Of a DNA stretch of 64,000 nucleotides, positions 51,195 through 60,278 are shown one piece after another. The stretch is from contig NZ_JAMJFL010000002.1 of NCBI RefSeq assembly GCF_023544665.1, forward strand, positions 1 through 64,000, in the 5' to 3' direction. Position numbers and translations under genes: made by a program. How positions within the stretch are numbered: the first letter of the stretch is position 1; each line of letters starts with the position of its first letter. The stretch comes from Streptomyces sp. YS415. Lineage in GTDB: Bacteria > Actinomycetota > Actinomycetes > Streptomycetales > Streptomycetaceae. Under the pieces are notes generated by a model that made no database searches, was not told where the DNA came from, and worked only from the letters and a program-made list of their open reading frames with translations.

Positions 51195-52433
51195 ATGCGC
51201 ACTCTCACCCGCAGGGGAGCACTCGGACTCGGCGCCGCCGGGGCCGCCGCGGTCGGACTCGGCGGGTGCGGGACCTCCACCCCGTCAGAGGGGCGGGCCC
51301 CCTCCGGAGGTTCCGCGGATCACCGGCCGGCCGGTTCGGGGCCGAAGCCGTCGGCCCGTCTCATCGGCGACGGCTCCACCTCGTACACCGGCAGGCAGCC
51401 GAAGCAGCCCGAGCGGCCGGTGCCGCTGGAGCCCGGCCAGACGCCGCCCCAGTTCGTCGTCTTCTCCTGGGACGGGGCGGGCGAGGTCGGCAACGGGCTC
51501 TTCCCGCGCTTCCTCGATCTCGCCGAGGAGCACGGCGCCCGCATGACCTTCTTCCTCTCCGGGCTCTACCTCCTGCCCGAGTCCAGGAAGCGGCTCTACG
51601 ACCCTCCGAACAACCCGCGCGGCGCCTCCGACATCGGCTACCTCACCGACGCGCACATCAAGGACACCCTGGAGAACGTCCGCCGCGCCTGGCTGGACGG
51701 GCACGAGATCGGCACCCACTTCAACGGCCACTTCTGCGCCGGTTCCGGCTCGGTCGGCAACTGGACCCCGCGGCAGTGGCGCAGCGAGATCGACCAGGCG
51801 AAGTCCTTCGTGAAGGAGTGGCGCACCAACAGCGGCTGGACCGACCTGCCCCCGCTGCCCTTCGACTGCGACAAGGAACTCGTCGGCGGCCGCACGCCCT
51901 GTCTGCTCGGCCAGGAGAACCTGCTGCCCGTCGCCCGCGACCTCGGCTGGCGCTACGACGCCTCCTCGCCCGGCGGCCGTCAGGTCTGGCCCACCAAGAA
52001 GCAGGGCATCTGGGACCTGCCGCTCCAGCAGATACCGTTCCCCGGCCGGAGCTTCGAGGTGCTGTCGATGGACTACAACATGCTCGCCAACCAGTCCCTG
52101 AACTCCACGAACGCCCCCGCCCACAACTACCCGGCCTGGCGCGAGCAGTCGGCCCAGGCGTACATATCGGGCTTCAAGCGGGCGTACGAGACAAATCGCG
52201 CACCCTTCTTCGTCGGCAACCACTTCGAGCAGTGGAACGGCGGCATCTACATGGACGCCGTCGAGGAGGCCCTGAAACACATGGCGCGGGAGAAGGAGAA
52301 GGGCGGGGACGTGCGGCTCGTCTCCTTCCGGCAGTTCACGGACTGGCTGGACGTGCAGTCGCCGGAGGTTTTGGACAAGCTCCGCACACTGGACGTCGGC
52401 CAGGCACCCGCGGAAGGCTGGAAGCGCTTCTGA
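51195..52433 (+). CDS. Polysaccharide-deacetylase-like lipoprotein
   Basis: A 412-residue predicted lipoprotein. The twin-arginine-like signal MRTLTRRGALGLGAAG leads to a lipobox (VGLGGC). The catalytic fold resembles carbohydrate esterase 4 (FVVFSWDGAGEVGNGLFPRF, with D in place of the first motif; HEIGTHFNGHFC as the His-x-x-x-His metal motif; RYDASSPGG). The TFFLSGLYLLPESRKRLYD segment matches motif 1 surroundings. It may deacetylate wall or capsular sugars at the cell surface. The ATG at 51195 is chosen because it begins the signal. An upstream in-frame GTG at 51177 is possible. Confidence 0.82.
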   Translation: MRTLTRRGALGLGAAGAAAVGLGGCGTSTPSEGRAPSGGSADHRPAGSGPKPSARLIGDGSTSYTGRQPKQPERPVPLEPGQTPPQFVVFSWDGAGEVGNGLFPRFLDLAEEHGARMTFFLSGLYLLPESRKRLYDPPNNPRGASDIGYLTDAHIKDTLENVRRAWLDGHEIGTHFNGHFCAGSGSVGNWTPRQWRSEIDQAKSFVKEWRTNSGWTDLPPLPFDCDKELVGGRTPCLLGQENLLPVARDLGWRYDASSPGGRQVWPTKKQGIWDLPLQQIPFPGRSFEVLSMDYNMLANQSLNSTNAPAHNYPAWREQSAQAYISGFKRAYETNRAPFFVGNHFEQWNGGIYMDAVEEALKHMAREKEKGGDVRLVSFRQFTDWLDVQSPEVLDKLRTLDVGQAPAEGWKRF

Positions 52434-52499
52434 AATGCGGGTTTTCACCTGCAAGGGGGGTGCGCAAGATCCCCGGAACGGACATGCGAAACTTTTCAC

Positions 52500-53090
52500 A
52501 TGAGTGCCGCCAGTCGCGCCCCCCTGACCCTCGCCGGTGCCGTCGTCGCCGCGTCGCTGCTGTCCGCGTGCACGTCCGGAGGCACCTCGGGCGGCGGCGG
52601 TGACACGAACTTCATCATGGGCAAGGACGGCATCTCCACCGTGGCGAAGGGCAAGCGCGACGCGGCCCCCGAGCTGTCCGGGAAGACCATCGACGACGAG
52701 CAGCTCGCGGTCTCGTCCTTCAAGGGCAAGGTCGTCGTGCTGAACGTGTGGGGCTCCTGGTGTGCCCCCTGCCGCGCCGAGGCCCCCAACTTCCAGAAGG
52801 TCTACGAGGACCTCAAGCCGCAGGGCGTGCAGTTCGTCGGCATCAACGTCGCCGACCCCCAGGCCCGCAGCGCCCGCGCCTTCGAGGAGCAGTACGGCGT
52901 CACCTACCCCAGCCTGTACGACCCGAGCAGCAAGCTGATGCTCCGCTTCGAGAAGGGCACTCTCAACCCGCAGGCGATCCCCTCCACGCTCGTCCTCGAC
53001 CGGGACGGGAAGATCGCGGCCCGCTCCCTGGCCGCGCTCAGCGAGGAGAAACTCCGCAAGATGATCGACCCGGTCCTCGCGGAGAAGTGA
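52500..53090 (+). CDS. resA: Thiol-disulfide oxidoreductase ResA/TlpA family (lipoprotein)
   Basis: A 196-residue membrane-anchored thioredoxin-like protein. The lipobox SLLSAC is near residue 24. The redox motif WCAPC has C88 and C91 in NVWGSWCAPCRAEAPN, and the cis-Pro is in NPQAIPSTLVLDRDG. It reduces the apocytochrome c haem-binding cysteines outside the membrane, taking electrons from CcdA. It is the first gene of the four-gene System II cytochrome c biogenesis operon and is followed by ccdA after 1 bp. Confidence 0.93.
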   Translation: MSAASRAPLTLAGAVVAASLLSACTSGGTSGGGGDTNFIMGKDGISTVAKGKRDAAPELSGKTIDDEQLAVSSFKGKVVVLNVWGSWCAPCRAEAPNFQKVYEDLKPQGVQFVGINVADPQARSARAFEEQYGVTYPSLYDPSSKLMLRFEKGTLNPQAIPSTLVLDRDGKIAARSLAALSEEKLRKMIDPVLAEK

Positions 53091-53091
53091 C

Positions 53092-53865
53092 GTGAGCGCC
53101 CTCACGACACTCGCGGCCGCCACCGACCCCAACCAGACGGTCATGAGCGGCGCCCTGCTGCTCGCCCTGCCCATCGCGATGCTCGGCGGCCTCGTCTCCT
53201 TCTTCTCCCCCTGCGTCCTGCCGCTCGTCCCCGGTTATCTGTCGTACGTCACCGGAGTCGCCGGCACCGACCTGGCCGAGGCACGCCGGGGGCGGATGGC
53301 GGCGGGGGCCGCCCTGTTCGTGCTCGGCTTCACCGCCGTGTTCGTCTCCACCGGCGCCCTGTTCGGCTACTTCGGTGACCACCTCCAAGAGCACAAGGAC
53401 GTCCTGTCCAAGGTGCTCGGCGTGCTCATGATCGCCATGGGTGTCTTCTTCATGGGCCTGATGCCCTGGATGACCCAGCGCGAGTTCCGCTTCCATAAGC
53501 GGCCCACCGCCGGGCTGCTCGGCGCCCCCGTCCTCGGCGCGCTGTTCGGCATTGGCTGGGCGCCATGCATCGGCCCGACCCTGACCTCCGTGATCGCCCT
53601 GTCCTACAACGAGGCGAGCGCCGGCCGCGGTGCCATACTGACCGTCGCCTACTGCCTGGGCCTCGGCGTGCCGTTCGTGCTCGCCGCGGTCGCCTTCCGC
53701 AAGGCGCTCGGCGCCTTCGGCTGGGTCAAGCGCCACTACGTCTGGGTGATGCGGATCGGCGGGGCGATGATGATCGTCACCGGTCTGCTGCTGCTGACCG
53801 GAGCCTGGGACAGCCTCGTACAGGACATGCAGTCCTGGTCCGCTGGATTCACCGTGGGGATCTGA
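53092..53865 (+). CDS. ccdA: Cytochrome c biogenesis protein CcdA
   Basis: A 257-residue membrane protein with about six helices and a GTG start. The two redox cysteines are in FFSPCVLPLVPGYLSYVTG (helix 1) and GIGWAPCIGPTLTS (helix 4). It passes electrons from cytosolic thioredoxin across the membrane to ResA. The RRGRMAAGAALFVLGF loop is the usual cytoplasmic basic stretch. It sits between resA and resB with 1-3 bp gaps. Confidence 0.94.
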   Translation: MSALTTLAAATDPNQTVMSGALLLALPIAMLGGLVSFFSPCVLPLVPGYLSYVTGVAGTDLAEARRGRMAAGAALFVLGFTAVFVSTGALFGYFGDHLQEHKDVLSKVLGVLMIAMGVFFMGLMPWMTQREFRFHKRPTAGLLGAPVLGALFGIGWAPCIGPTLTSVIALSYNEASAGRGAILTVAYCLGLGVPFVLAAVAFRKALGAFGWVKRHYVWVMRIGGAMMIVTGLLLLTGAWDSLVQDMQSWSAGFTVGI

Positions 53866-53868
53866 CCG

Positions 53869-55557
53869 ATGAGCAACACGACCACCGACCGCGCCGAAGA
53901 CCAGGACCTCGGCGCCGCCGGCTCCCAGCTCTCGACCGCCCCCAAGGAGGAGCTGTCGAACCTGCCCGCGATGGGGGTCGTCGGCTGGGTCCGCTGGTTC
54001 TGGCGCCAGCTGACCTCGATGCGGGTCGCGCTGCTGCTGCTCCTGCTGCTGGCCCTCGGCGCGATCCCGGGCTCTCTGATCCCGCAGACCGGCAGCGACG
54101 AGACGAAGGTCGCCGAGTTCCGTGAGCAGCACGAGGTCCTCGCTCCGGTCTACGACAAGCTCGGTCTCTTCCACGTCTACAGCTCGGTGTGGTTCTCGGC
54201 GATCTACATCCTGCTGTTCGTCTCGCTCATCGGCTGCATCGTGCCGCGCACCTGGCAGTTCGTGGGCCAGTTGCGCGGCCGGCCGCCGGGCGCCCCGAAG
54301 CGGCTGACGCGGCTGCCCGCCTACACCACCTGGCGCACCGAGGCGGAGCCCGAGCAGGTCCGCGAGGCCGCTCTGGCGCTGCTGAAGAAGAACCGCTTCC
54401 GCGCGCATCTCGCCGGTGACGCGGTCGCCGCCGAGAAGGGCTATCTGCGCGAGGTCGGCAACCTCCTCTTCCACATCGCGCTGATCGTGATGCTGATCGC
54501 CTTCGCCTGGGGCCAGCTGTTCAAGTCCGAGGGCAACAAGCTCCTCGTCGAGGGCCACGGCTTCTCCAACACCCTGATCTCCTACGACGACTTCAAGTCC
54601 GGCAATCTCTTCAGCACCGACGACCTGACGCCGTTCAGCTTCACCCTCGGCGACTTCACCGGCACCTACGAGACCTCCGGTCCCAACAAGGGCACTCCGC
54701 GCACCTACCAGACCACCCTCACCTACGCCGAGGGCGCCTACGGCAAGGACCGGAAGACGACCGTCAAGGTCAACCATCCGCTGGAGATCGGCGACTCCAA
54801 GGTCTACCTCACCGCCCATGGCTACGCGCCCGTCGTCACCGTCCGGGACGGCAAGGGCAAGGTGGTGTTCCGGGACGCCGTGCCGCTGCTGCCGCTGGAC
54901 TCCAACGTCACCTCCTCCGGCGTGATCAAGGTCCTCGACGGCTACAAGAACGCCGAGGGCGTGACCGAGCAGCTCGGGCTCAAGGCCTTCTTCCTGCCGA
55001 CCTACACCGCCGGCAGCGAGATCGCCTCCACCTTCCCCGCCCTGATCAACCCGGTGCTGAACCTGGAGCCCTACCACGGCGACCTGGGCGTCAACTCGGG
55101 CATCCCGCAGAGCGTGTACCAGCTCGACAAGAAGCACATGAAGGGCTTCAAGGACACCAAGGGCAAGCAGATGCGGGACAACCTGCGGCCCGGGCAGACC
55201 ATGAAGCTGCCCGACGGCGCCGGCTCGATCACCTACGAGGGCACCAAGGAGTGGGCCAACTTCCAGATCACCCAGCAGCCCGCGAGCGGCTGGGCGCTGG
55301 CCGGTTCCCTCGCCGCGATCCTTGGTCTGGCCGCCTCCCTGTTCATCCAGCGCCGCCGGGTGTGGGTGCGGGCGGTCAAGGGCGCCGACGGGGTGACCGT
55401 CGTGGAGATGGCCGGGCTCGGCCGCAGCGAGTCCGCCAAGGTGCCCGAGGAGCTCGGCGACCTCGCCGGGATCCTGTACGAACAGGCGGCGCCCAGCGCG
55501 CCGGACCCCGAACCCACAACCGACCCCGCTGTACCTGCCGAAGGGGCTGAGAAGTGA
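53869..55557 (+). CDS. resB: Cytochrome c biogenesis protein ResB
   Basis: A 562-residue membrane protein with three N-terminal helices (including ALLLLLLLALGAIPGSLIPQ), one C-terminal helix (GWALAGSLAAILGLAASLFI) and a large extracytoplasmic domain between. Together with the CcsB-like protein encoded downstream it exports haem and attaches it to apocytochrome c. The extracytoplasmic part has the family-typical LEIGDSKVYLTAHGYAPVV. Its stop overlaps the next start (GTGA). Confidence 0.94.
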   Translation: MSNTTTDRAEDQDLGAAGSQLSTAPKEELSNLPAMGVVGWVRWFWRQLTSMRVALLLLLLLALGAIPGSLIPQTGSDETKVAEFREQHEVLAPVYDKLGLFHVYSSVWFSAIYILLFVSLIGCIVPRTWQFVGQLRGRPPGAPKRLTRLPAYTTWRTEAEPEQVREAALALLKKNRFRAHLAGDAVAAEKGYLREVGNLLFHIALIVMLIAFAWGQLFKSEGNKLLVEGHGFSNTLISYDDFKSGNLFSTDDLTPFSFTLGDFTGTYETSGPNKGTPRTYQTTLTYAEGAYGKDRKTTVKVNHPLEIGDSKVYLTAHGYAPVVTVRDGKGKVVFRDAVPLLPLDSNVTSSGVIKVLDGYKNAEGVTEQLGLKAFFLPTYTAGSEIASTFPALINPVLNLEPYHGDLGVNSGIPQSVYQLDKKHMKGFKDTKGKQMRDNLRPGQTMKLPDGAGSITYEGTKEWANFQITQQPASGWALAGSLAAILGLAASLFIQRRRVWVRAVKGADGVTVVEMAGLGRSESAKVPEELGDLAGILYEQAAPSAPDPEPTTDPAVPAEGAEK

Positions 55558-56660
55558 CTCTCGCCGCCGCAACCAACGAAAGCCTCGCGAGCCTCAGCAA
55601 CACGCTGATCTACTCCGCGATGGCCGTCTACACCCTGGCGTTCTTCGCGTACATCGCCGAATGGCTCTTCGGCAGCCGCAGCAAGGTCGGCCGCACCGCC
55701 GCCGCGCTCACCGCGACGAAGAAGGCCGGCGCTCCGGCGGTCACGGTGCAGAAGGCCGGCGGCACCACCGTGCTGGAGCGGCCGAAGGTCGTCGTCCGGG
55801 CCGCGAGCGGCACCCGCGACGTGCCCGACGGTCCGGGCGCGCACGGCGGGGACGAGCAGGGCGACCTCTACGGCCGTATCGCCGTCTCGCTCACGGTGCT
55901 CGCCTTCCTCATCGAGTTCGGTGGTGTGCTCGCCCGGGCCCTGTCGGTGCAGCGGGCGCCGTGGGGCAACATGTACGAGTTCAACATCACCTTCTCCACG
56001 GTCGCCGTCGGTGTGTACCTGACGCTGCTGGCGCTGAAGAAGAACGTGCGCTGGCTCGGGCTGTTCCTGATCACCACGGTCCTCCTCGATCTCGGTCTCG
56101 CCGTCACTGTCTTGTACACCGACAGCGACCAGTTGGTTCCCGCGCTGCACTCGTACTGGCTGTACATCCACGTCTCCACGGCGATCTTCTGCGGTGCGGT
56201 GTTCTACGTGGGTGCGCTCTCCTCGCTGCTGTACCTGTTCAAGGACAGCTACGAGAACAAGCTGGCGGGCGGCGGCACCCCGGGCCGGTTCGCGAACTCC
56301 GTGCTGGACCGGCTGCCCGCCTCGTCGTCCCTGGACAAGTTCTCCTACCGCGTGAACGCCGCCGTCTTCCCGCTGTGGACGTTCACGATCATCGCGGGCG
56401 CGATCTGGGCGGGCGACGCCTGGGGCCGCTACTGGGGCTGGGACCCCAAGGAGACCTGGTCGTTCATCACCTGGGTCGCCTACGCCTGCTACCTGCACGC
56501 CCGTGCCACGGCCGGCTGGAAGGGCCGCAAGGCCGCCTGGCTGGCCCTGGTCGCCTTCGGCTGCTGGCTGTTCAACTACTACGGCGTCAACATCTTCGTC
56601 TCCGGCAAGCACTCCTACGCCGACGTGGGCCTGGGCGCGCTGCAGTCCGTGGGGTTCTGA
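55554..56660 (+). CDS. resC: Cytochrome c biogenesis protein ResC/CcsB (haem-handling subunit)
   Basis: A 368-residue membrane protein with a GTG start at 55554. The tryptophan-rich haem-binding motif is WGRYWGWDPKETWSFITW near the C-terminus. Further histidines that would ligate haem lie in helices (YWLYIHVSTAIFCGAVFYVG). About 80 residues between the first and second helices are a poorly conserved cytoplasmic loop (GAPAVTVQKAGGTTVLERPK). With ResB it forms the haem export and cytochrome c synthetase complex. It is the last gene of the operon. Confidence 0.94.
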   Translation: MTLAAATNESLASLSNTLIYSAMAVYTLAFFAYIAEWLFGSRSKVGRTAAALTATKKAGAPAVTVQKAGGTTVLERPKVVVRAASGTRDVPDGPGAHGGDEQGDLYGRIAVSLTVLAFLIEFGGVLARALSVQRAPWGNMYEFNITFSTVAVGVYLTLLALKKNVRWLGLFLITTVLLDLGLAVTVLYTDSDQLVPALHSYWLYIHVSTAIFCGAVFYVGALSSLLYLFKDSYENKLAGGGTPGRFANSVLDRLPASSSLDKFSYRVNAAVFPLWTFTIIAGAIWAGDAWGRYWGWDPKETWSFITWVAYACYLHARATAGWKGRKAAWLALVAFGCWLFNYYGVNIFVSGKHSYADVGLGALQSVGF

Positions 56661-56675
56661 ACCTACGCTGGAGTC

Positions 56676-57071
56676 ATGACCGGACCCATCGAACAGGGCA
56701 CCAGCCGGGCCGACGGGAGCACGCACGTCCTGCACTTCCTGGTGCGGCTCCCGAGACGTATGGAAGCGGTCTGGCCGGCGCTGGCGACCCCGGAGGGGCT
56801 GGCCGGCTGGTTCACCGACGTCGACGTCCTCGAACCCCGGCTCGGCGGGATCGTCGCCCTGCGCGGGCTGGGCGCGGGAGAGGTCACCGCCTGGGACGTG
56901 GACCGGGTCGCCGAGTACACCGTGGAGGGCGGCGGCCGTATCCGCTTCCACCTGGAGCGCGACGGCGAGGAGGCGAGCGCCCTCCGCTTCACCCACGAGC
57001 ACCAGGGCGAAACGGAGTCGGAGGACCGCTGGCGCACCCGATTCGAACGCCTGATCGAGTTGCTGCGGTAG
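56676..57071 (+). CDS. SRPBCC / AHSA1-like domain protein
   Basis: A 131-residue START-like protein with the Bet v1 fold. Visible are RMEAVWPALATPEGLAGWFT (helix 1 and 2 region) and the C-terminal helix (SEDRWRTRFERLIELLR), with FTDVDVLEPRLGGIVALRG between. It may bind a hydrophobic ligand or act as an AHSA1-type co-chaperone. It lies 15 bp after resC and may be co-transcribed, but it is not known to take part in cytochrome maturation. Confidence 0.82.
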   Translation: MTGPIEQGTSRADGSTHVLHFLVRLPRRMEAVWPALATPEGLAGWFTDVDVLEPRLGGIVALRGLGAGEVTAWDVDRVAEYTVEGGGRIRFHLERDGEEASALRFTHEHQGETESEDRWRTRFERLIELLR

Positions 57072-57095
57072 GCCCCGGACCGCGGGAGCCAGGTG

Positions 57096-57545
57096 TCACT
57101 CCCTGATGTCCTCGTGCCACAGCTCAGGCCGCTCCCGGATGAAGTCGCGCATCATCCCGACGCACTCGGGGTCGTCCAGCAGCACGATCTCCACGCCGTG
57201 CCCGGCCAGCCAGTCGTGCCCGCCGTGAAAGGTGACGGCCTCCCCGATGACGACCCGCTGGATCCCGAACTGCCGGACGAGCCCGGAGCAGTACCAGCAG
57301 GGCGACAGGGTCGTCACCATGGTCGTCCCGCGATACGACCGCTGCCGTCCCGCGTTCCGGAACGCGGCCGTCTCAGCGTGGGTCGACGGGTCGTCGTCCT
57401 GGACGCGCCGGTTGCGGCCGCGGCCGAGCAGGGTGCCGTCGGCACCGTAGAGCGCCGCGCCGATCGGGATGCCGCCCTCGGCGAGCCCGGCGCGGGCCTC
57501 CTCGACGGCGGTGGTGAGCCAGGTGCGTGCCTGTGCCTGATCCAT
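57096..57545 (-). CDS. Nucleobase deaminase, yeast-type cytosine deaminase-like
   Basis: A 149-residue zinc-dependent deaminase. H56-A-E58 (PSTHAETAAF) gives the zinc ligand and proton shuttle, and SPCWYC at 82-86 supplies the two cysteine ligands. The length, the GGIPIGAALYGADGTLLGRG start and the tail (MRDFIRERPELWHEDIRE) resemble yeast Fcy1 closely. The bacterial CodA fold and typical tRNA adenosine deaminases look different. Cytosine, isoguanine or creatinine are possible substrates. The ATG at 57545 gives family length. It is monocistronic. Confidence 0.88.
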   Translation of the reverse strand: MDQAQARTWLTTAVEEARAGLAEGGIPIGAALYGADGTLLGRGRNRRVQDDDPSTHAETAAFRNAGRQRSYRGTTMVTTLSPCWYCSGLVRQFGIQRVVIGEAVTFHGGHDWLAGHGVEIVLLDDPECVGMMRDFIRERPELWHEDIRE

Positions 57546-57617
57546 GTCTCCACTCTGGCCGAACGAAACCGGTGCCTGCCACGTCGGAGTCACAGGCAGC
57601 GGGAAGAGGGGGCGTCC

Positions 57618-58472
57618 ATGAGGGCGGTAGTGGTGATGGCCGGGATGACGGTCGTGGCGCTGAGTGCGGTCGGCTGCGCCGAGGCGGGCGGGGGCGGGGC
57701 AGCGGACGCGCTCTGCGCGTACCGCGTCGATTACGACGACCGTCAGTACGGGGACGTGTCCAACATCGACTTCCAGCGGGGCGGGAAGCTGGGCACGGCG
57801 GTAGAGCCCCCCTGTGACGACACCCCGAGCGACGGCGACGACGGCTCGCCCGCGCGTGAGGTGACGGCGTACCGGGTCAAGGGCCTGGACCCCGAGGTGG
57901 CCATCGCGGTGGGGGACGGCCCGGACGACCTCCTCCTGGTCGCCGTCCGCCGGAACGGCGAACTGCCCCGCGAAGTCGAGAAGTTGCGGCAGGCGGCGAC
58001 GGACGAGTGCGTCGGCACCCGCCCCGCCCCCACCGCGTCCGGCACCGACGACAACCCGGACGACACCCCCCTCTATCGCACCCTCGCCCACATCGACCGA
58101 CTCGCCGCGAAGCGGTACGCGGGGTCCTTCACCGGGCTCTCCGTCGACCAGGACGACACCGCGGCCGACCTCTACCGCATCCCCTCCGCCGCCTTCGACA
58201 AGGCCGTCTGCGACGCCGCCGAGCAGGGCATCACCGTCCGGATCCACGACACCGACGTCGACCGCGAGGATCTCGACGCCCTGGCCGCGCGGATCAGCGA
58301 GGACATGAGCCGCTGGGACGGCACCTTCGAGCTCCGCGAGGTCGCGGTCGACGAGCGCGGCTGGGTCCATGTCGGGGTCGACGAGCCCGGCACCGCCGAG
58401 CCCTTGATCAAGGACGCCTTCGGCACGGAGTACATCAAGGTCGTGCACGTCGGACAGGCTGAAGCCAACTGA
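57618..58472 (+). CDS. Lipoprotein of unknown function
   Basis: A 284-residue predicted lipoprotein. The signal VVVMAGMTVVALSAVGC has the lipobox cysteine near residue 20. The mature part begins with a small beta-domain (ALCAYRVDYDDRQYGDVSNI, then GTAVEPPCDDTPSDGDDGSP), the pattern of Streptomyces DUF6281-like proteins. It ends with a domain containing DKAVCDAAEQGITVRIHDTD. Its function is unknown. GAAGAGGGGG precedes the ATG at 57618. It is divergent from the deaminase gene. Confidence 0.78.
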   Translation: MRAVVVMAGMTVVALSAVGCAEAGGGGAADALCAYRVDYDDRQYGDVSNIDFQRGGKLGTAVEPPCDDTPSDGDDGSPAREVTAYRVKGLDPEVAIAVGDGPDDLLLVAVRRNGELPREVEKLRQAATDECVGTRPAPTASGTDDNPDDTPLYRTLAHIDRLAAKRYAGSFTGLSVDQDDTAADLYRIPSAAFDKAVCDAAEQGITVRIHDTDVDREDLDALAARISEDMSRWDGTFELREVAVDERGWVHVGVDEPGTAEPLIKDAFGTEYIKVVHVGQAEAN

Positions 58473-58554
58473 TCGGCACCCCCGATGGGCCCATCGGCAG
58501 GACGCCCCAGCAGCCCGTGGACCTGCGCCGACACCGGCTCGTAGCGTCACCGTC

Positions 58555-59508
58555 ATGACCTCACAGAGCAAGGGCTCGGTTCAACTGGCGGCGGCGATGG
58601 TGCTCTCCGGCACCCTCGGTGTCTTCGTCGTCGAGTCGGGCGCCTCACCCTTCAACGTCGTCTTCTTCCGCGTCCTGTTCGGCGCCCTCGCCCTCGGCGG
58701 CTACATCCTCGCCCGCGGCTGGTTCCGCGAGCGCGGCCTCGGCTTCACGCCCCGCACCCTCGGACTCGCCGTCCTCGGCGGCGTGTTCATCGTCTTCAAC
58801 TGGGTCCTGCTCTTCGAGTCGTACGAGAACACGTCCATCTCGGTCGCCACGGTCGTCTACCACACCCAGCCGTTCTACGTCGTCCTGCTCGGCGCCCTCC
58901 TCTTCCGCGAGCGGATCACCGCCGCCAAGGCGGGCTGGATCGGCGTCGCCTTCGCGGGCCTGATCCTCGTCTCCGGCATCCGGCCCGGCGATCTGTCCGC
59001 CTCGGGCGACTACGTCATCGGCCTCGGCCAGGCCCTCCTCGCCGCGCTCCTCTACGGCCTGTCCACCGTCGTCACCAAGCGCATCACCGGCGTCCGCCCG
59101 CACCTGATCGCCCTGGTCCAGGTCCTCGTCGGCATCCCCCTGCTCCTCCCCTTCGCCGACTTCGGCGCGATGGCCGGCACGGGCGCGGACTGGGGCTGGC
59201 TGGTCGGGCTCGGCGTCATCCACACCGGACTGATGTACGTCCTGATGTACGCCGCCTACGCCCAGCTCCCCACCCCGAAGATCGCCGTCCTCGCCTTCGT
59301 CTACCCGGCGGTCGCGATGGTCGTCGACTGGGCGGTGTACGGCCACCACATCGGCCTGGTCCAGGCGCTCGGCGTCCCGCTGATCGTGACGGCGAGCCTG
59401 AAGGTCACCCTTGCTCGGCGATCAGCTTCCGCGCCTGCTCCAGGAACAGCCGGGCGTGCGCCGGAAGCCGCTTCCCGGCCCGCCACGCCAGTTGCGTCCG
59501 AAGCGTGA
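58555..59508 (+). CDS. EamA family transporter (DMT superfamily)
   Basis: A 317-residue membrane protein with ten predicted helices in two EamA repeats. The first begins AMVLSGTLGVFVVESGASPF and contains NWVLLFESYENTSISVATVV. The second begins GLGQALLAALLYGLSTVVTK and ends KIAVLAFVYPAVAMVVDWAV. It probably exports amino acids or similar metabolites. The last 35 residues are Ala/Pro-rich and overlap the 3' end of the convergent LysR gene by 104 bp. The regulator may control it, but divergent, not convergent, placement is the usual arrangement. Confidence 0.88.
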   Translation: MTSQSKGSVQLAAAMVLSGTLGVFVVESGASPFNVVFFRVLFGALALGGYILARGWFRERGLGFTPRTLGLAVLGGVFIVFNWVLLFESYENTSISVATVVYHTQPFYVVLLGALLFRERITAAKAGWIGVAFAGLILVSGIRPGDLSASGDYVIGLGQALLAALLYGLSTVVTKRITGVRPHLIALVQVLVGIPLLLPFADFGAMAGTGADWGWLVGLGVIHTGLMYVLMYAAYAQLPTPKIAVLAFVYPAVAMVVDWAVYGHHIGLVQALGVPLIVTASLKVTLARRSASAPAPGTAGRAPEAASRPATPVASEA

Positions 59509-60277
59509 ACGGCGGCTCCCACGGCAGCCGTACCAGCGACCCCTCCGCGAGTTCGGCGGCGACCGTCACCTCGGGCAGCAACGCGAGCCCGAGACCGGCC
59601 GCCGCCGCGCGCTTGGTCGCCTCGATGGTGCCGAACTCCATGAACTCCACATCCGGGGAAAGCGACTTGAGCTCCCGCTCGAACAAGTCCCGGTAGGCAC
59701 AGCCGGGTTCCGTGGCGAGCAGCGGATGCCGCAGCAGATCGGCCGTCCCCGGGACCTCCACCGCGGCGCCCGCCACCAGCGCCAGCGGCTCGACCGCCAG
59801 CACCTCGCTCTCCAGGCCGGGATGCTCCGTCTCCGCCTCCATCAGGAAGCCGACGTCGTACGTCCCTTGCCGCAGCGCCTGCCGCGTCTCGTCGCCGATC
59901 GTGGTGCGCAGCGCGAGCCGCACCTTCGGATAGCGGTGGTGGAACAGTTCCAGCAGCGGGGGCAGCCGGTAGGAGGTCAGCGACTCCATGGTGCCGACGA
60001 CCAGCGACCCCGTCGGCTCCTCCGCCGCCGTCACCGCGGCCCGCGCCTCCGCGCTCAGCTCGATGATCTGCCGGGCGTAGGGCAGCAGCCGCTCACCCGC
60101 CTCCGTCAGCCGGATCCGACCGCCGAGCCGGTCGAACAGCTCGGTGCCGAGGGAGGATTCCAGGGCCCGGATCTGGCTGGTCACACTGGACTGGGCGTAC
60201 GCCAGCTCGGCTGCCGCCCGGGTGAAGCTCAGGACGGTCGCGACCTTCTCGAAGGTGACGAGGAGCCGCAGCTCCAT
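59405..60277 (-). CDS. LysR family transcriptional regulator
   Basis: A 290-residue LTTR. The N-terminal helix-turn-helix spans residues ~1-62 (FTRAAAELAYAQSSVTSQIR, then ALESSLGTELFDRLGGRIRL). The C-terminal effector domain is the PBP2 type (GSLVVGTMESLTSYRLPPLL, then GTYDVGFLMEAETEHPGLES). It starts 1 bp after the PLDc_N-like gene ends, so the two share a transcript. Its 3' end overlaps the EamA transporter gene, whose expression it could affect by antisense transcription. Confidence 0.9.
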   Translation of the reverse strand: MELRLLVTFEKVATVLSFTRAAAELAYAQSSVTSQIRALESSLGTELFDRLGGRIRLTEAGERLLPYARQIIELSAEARAAVTAAEEPTGSLVVGTMESLTSYRLPPLLELFHHRYPKVRLALRTTIGDETRQALRQGTYDVGFLMEAETEHPGLESEVLAVEPLALVAGAAVEVPGTADLLRHPLLATEPGCAYRDLFERELKSLSPDVEFMEFGTIEATKRAAAAGLGLALLPEVTVAAELAEGSLVRLPWEPPFTLRTQLAWRAGKRLPAHARLFLEQARKLIAEQG

Positions 60278-60278
60278 G

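Noticed and set aside
52486..52500. TTTTCACATG just before resA as a Rex half-site
   Set aside because: A single half-site without its partner is expected by chance; there is no support for Rex control of the res operon here.
53038..55572. An 840-codon open frame antisense to ccdA and resB
   Set aside because: It is a shadow of the cytochrome c biogenesis genes, with no domain recognised.
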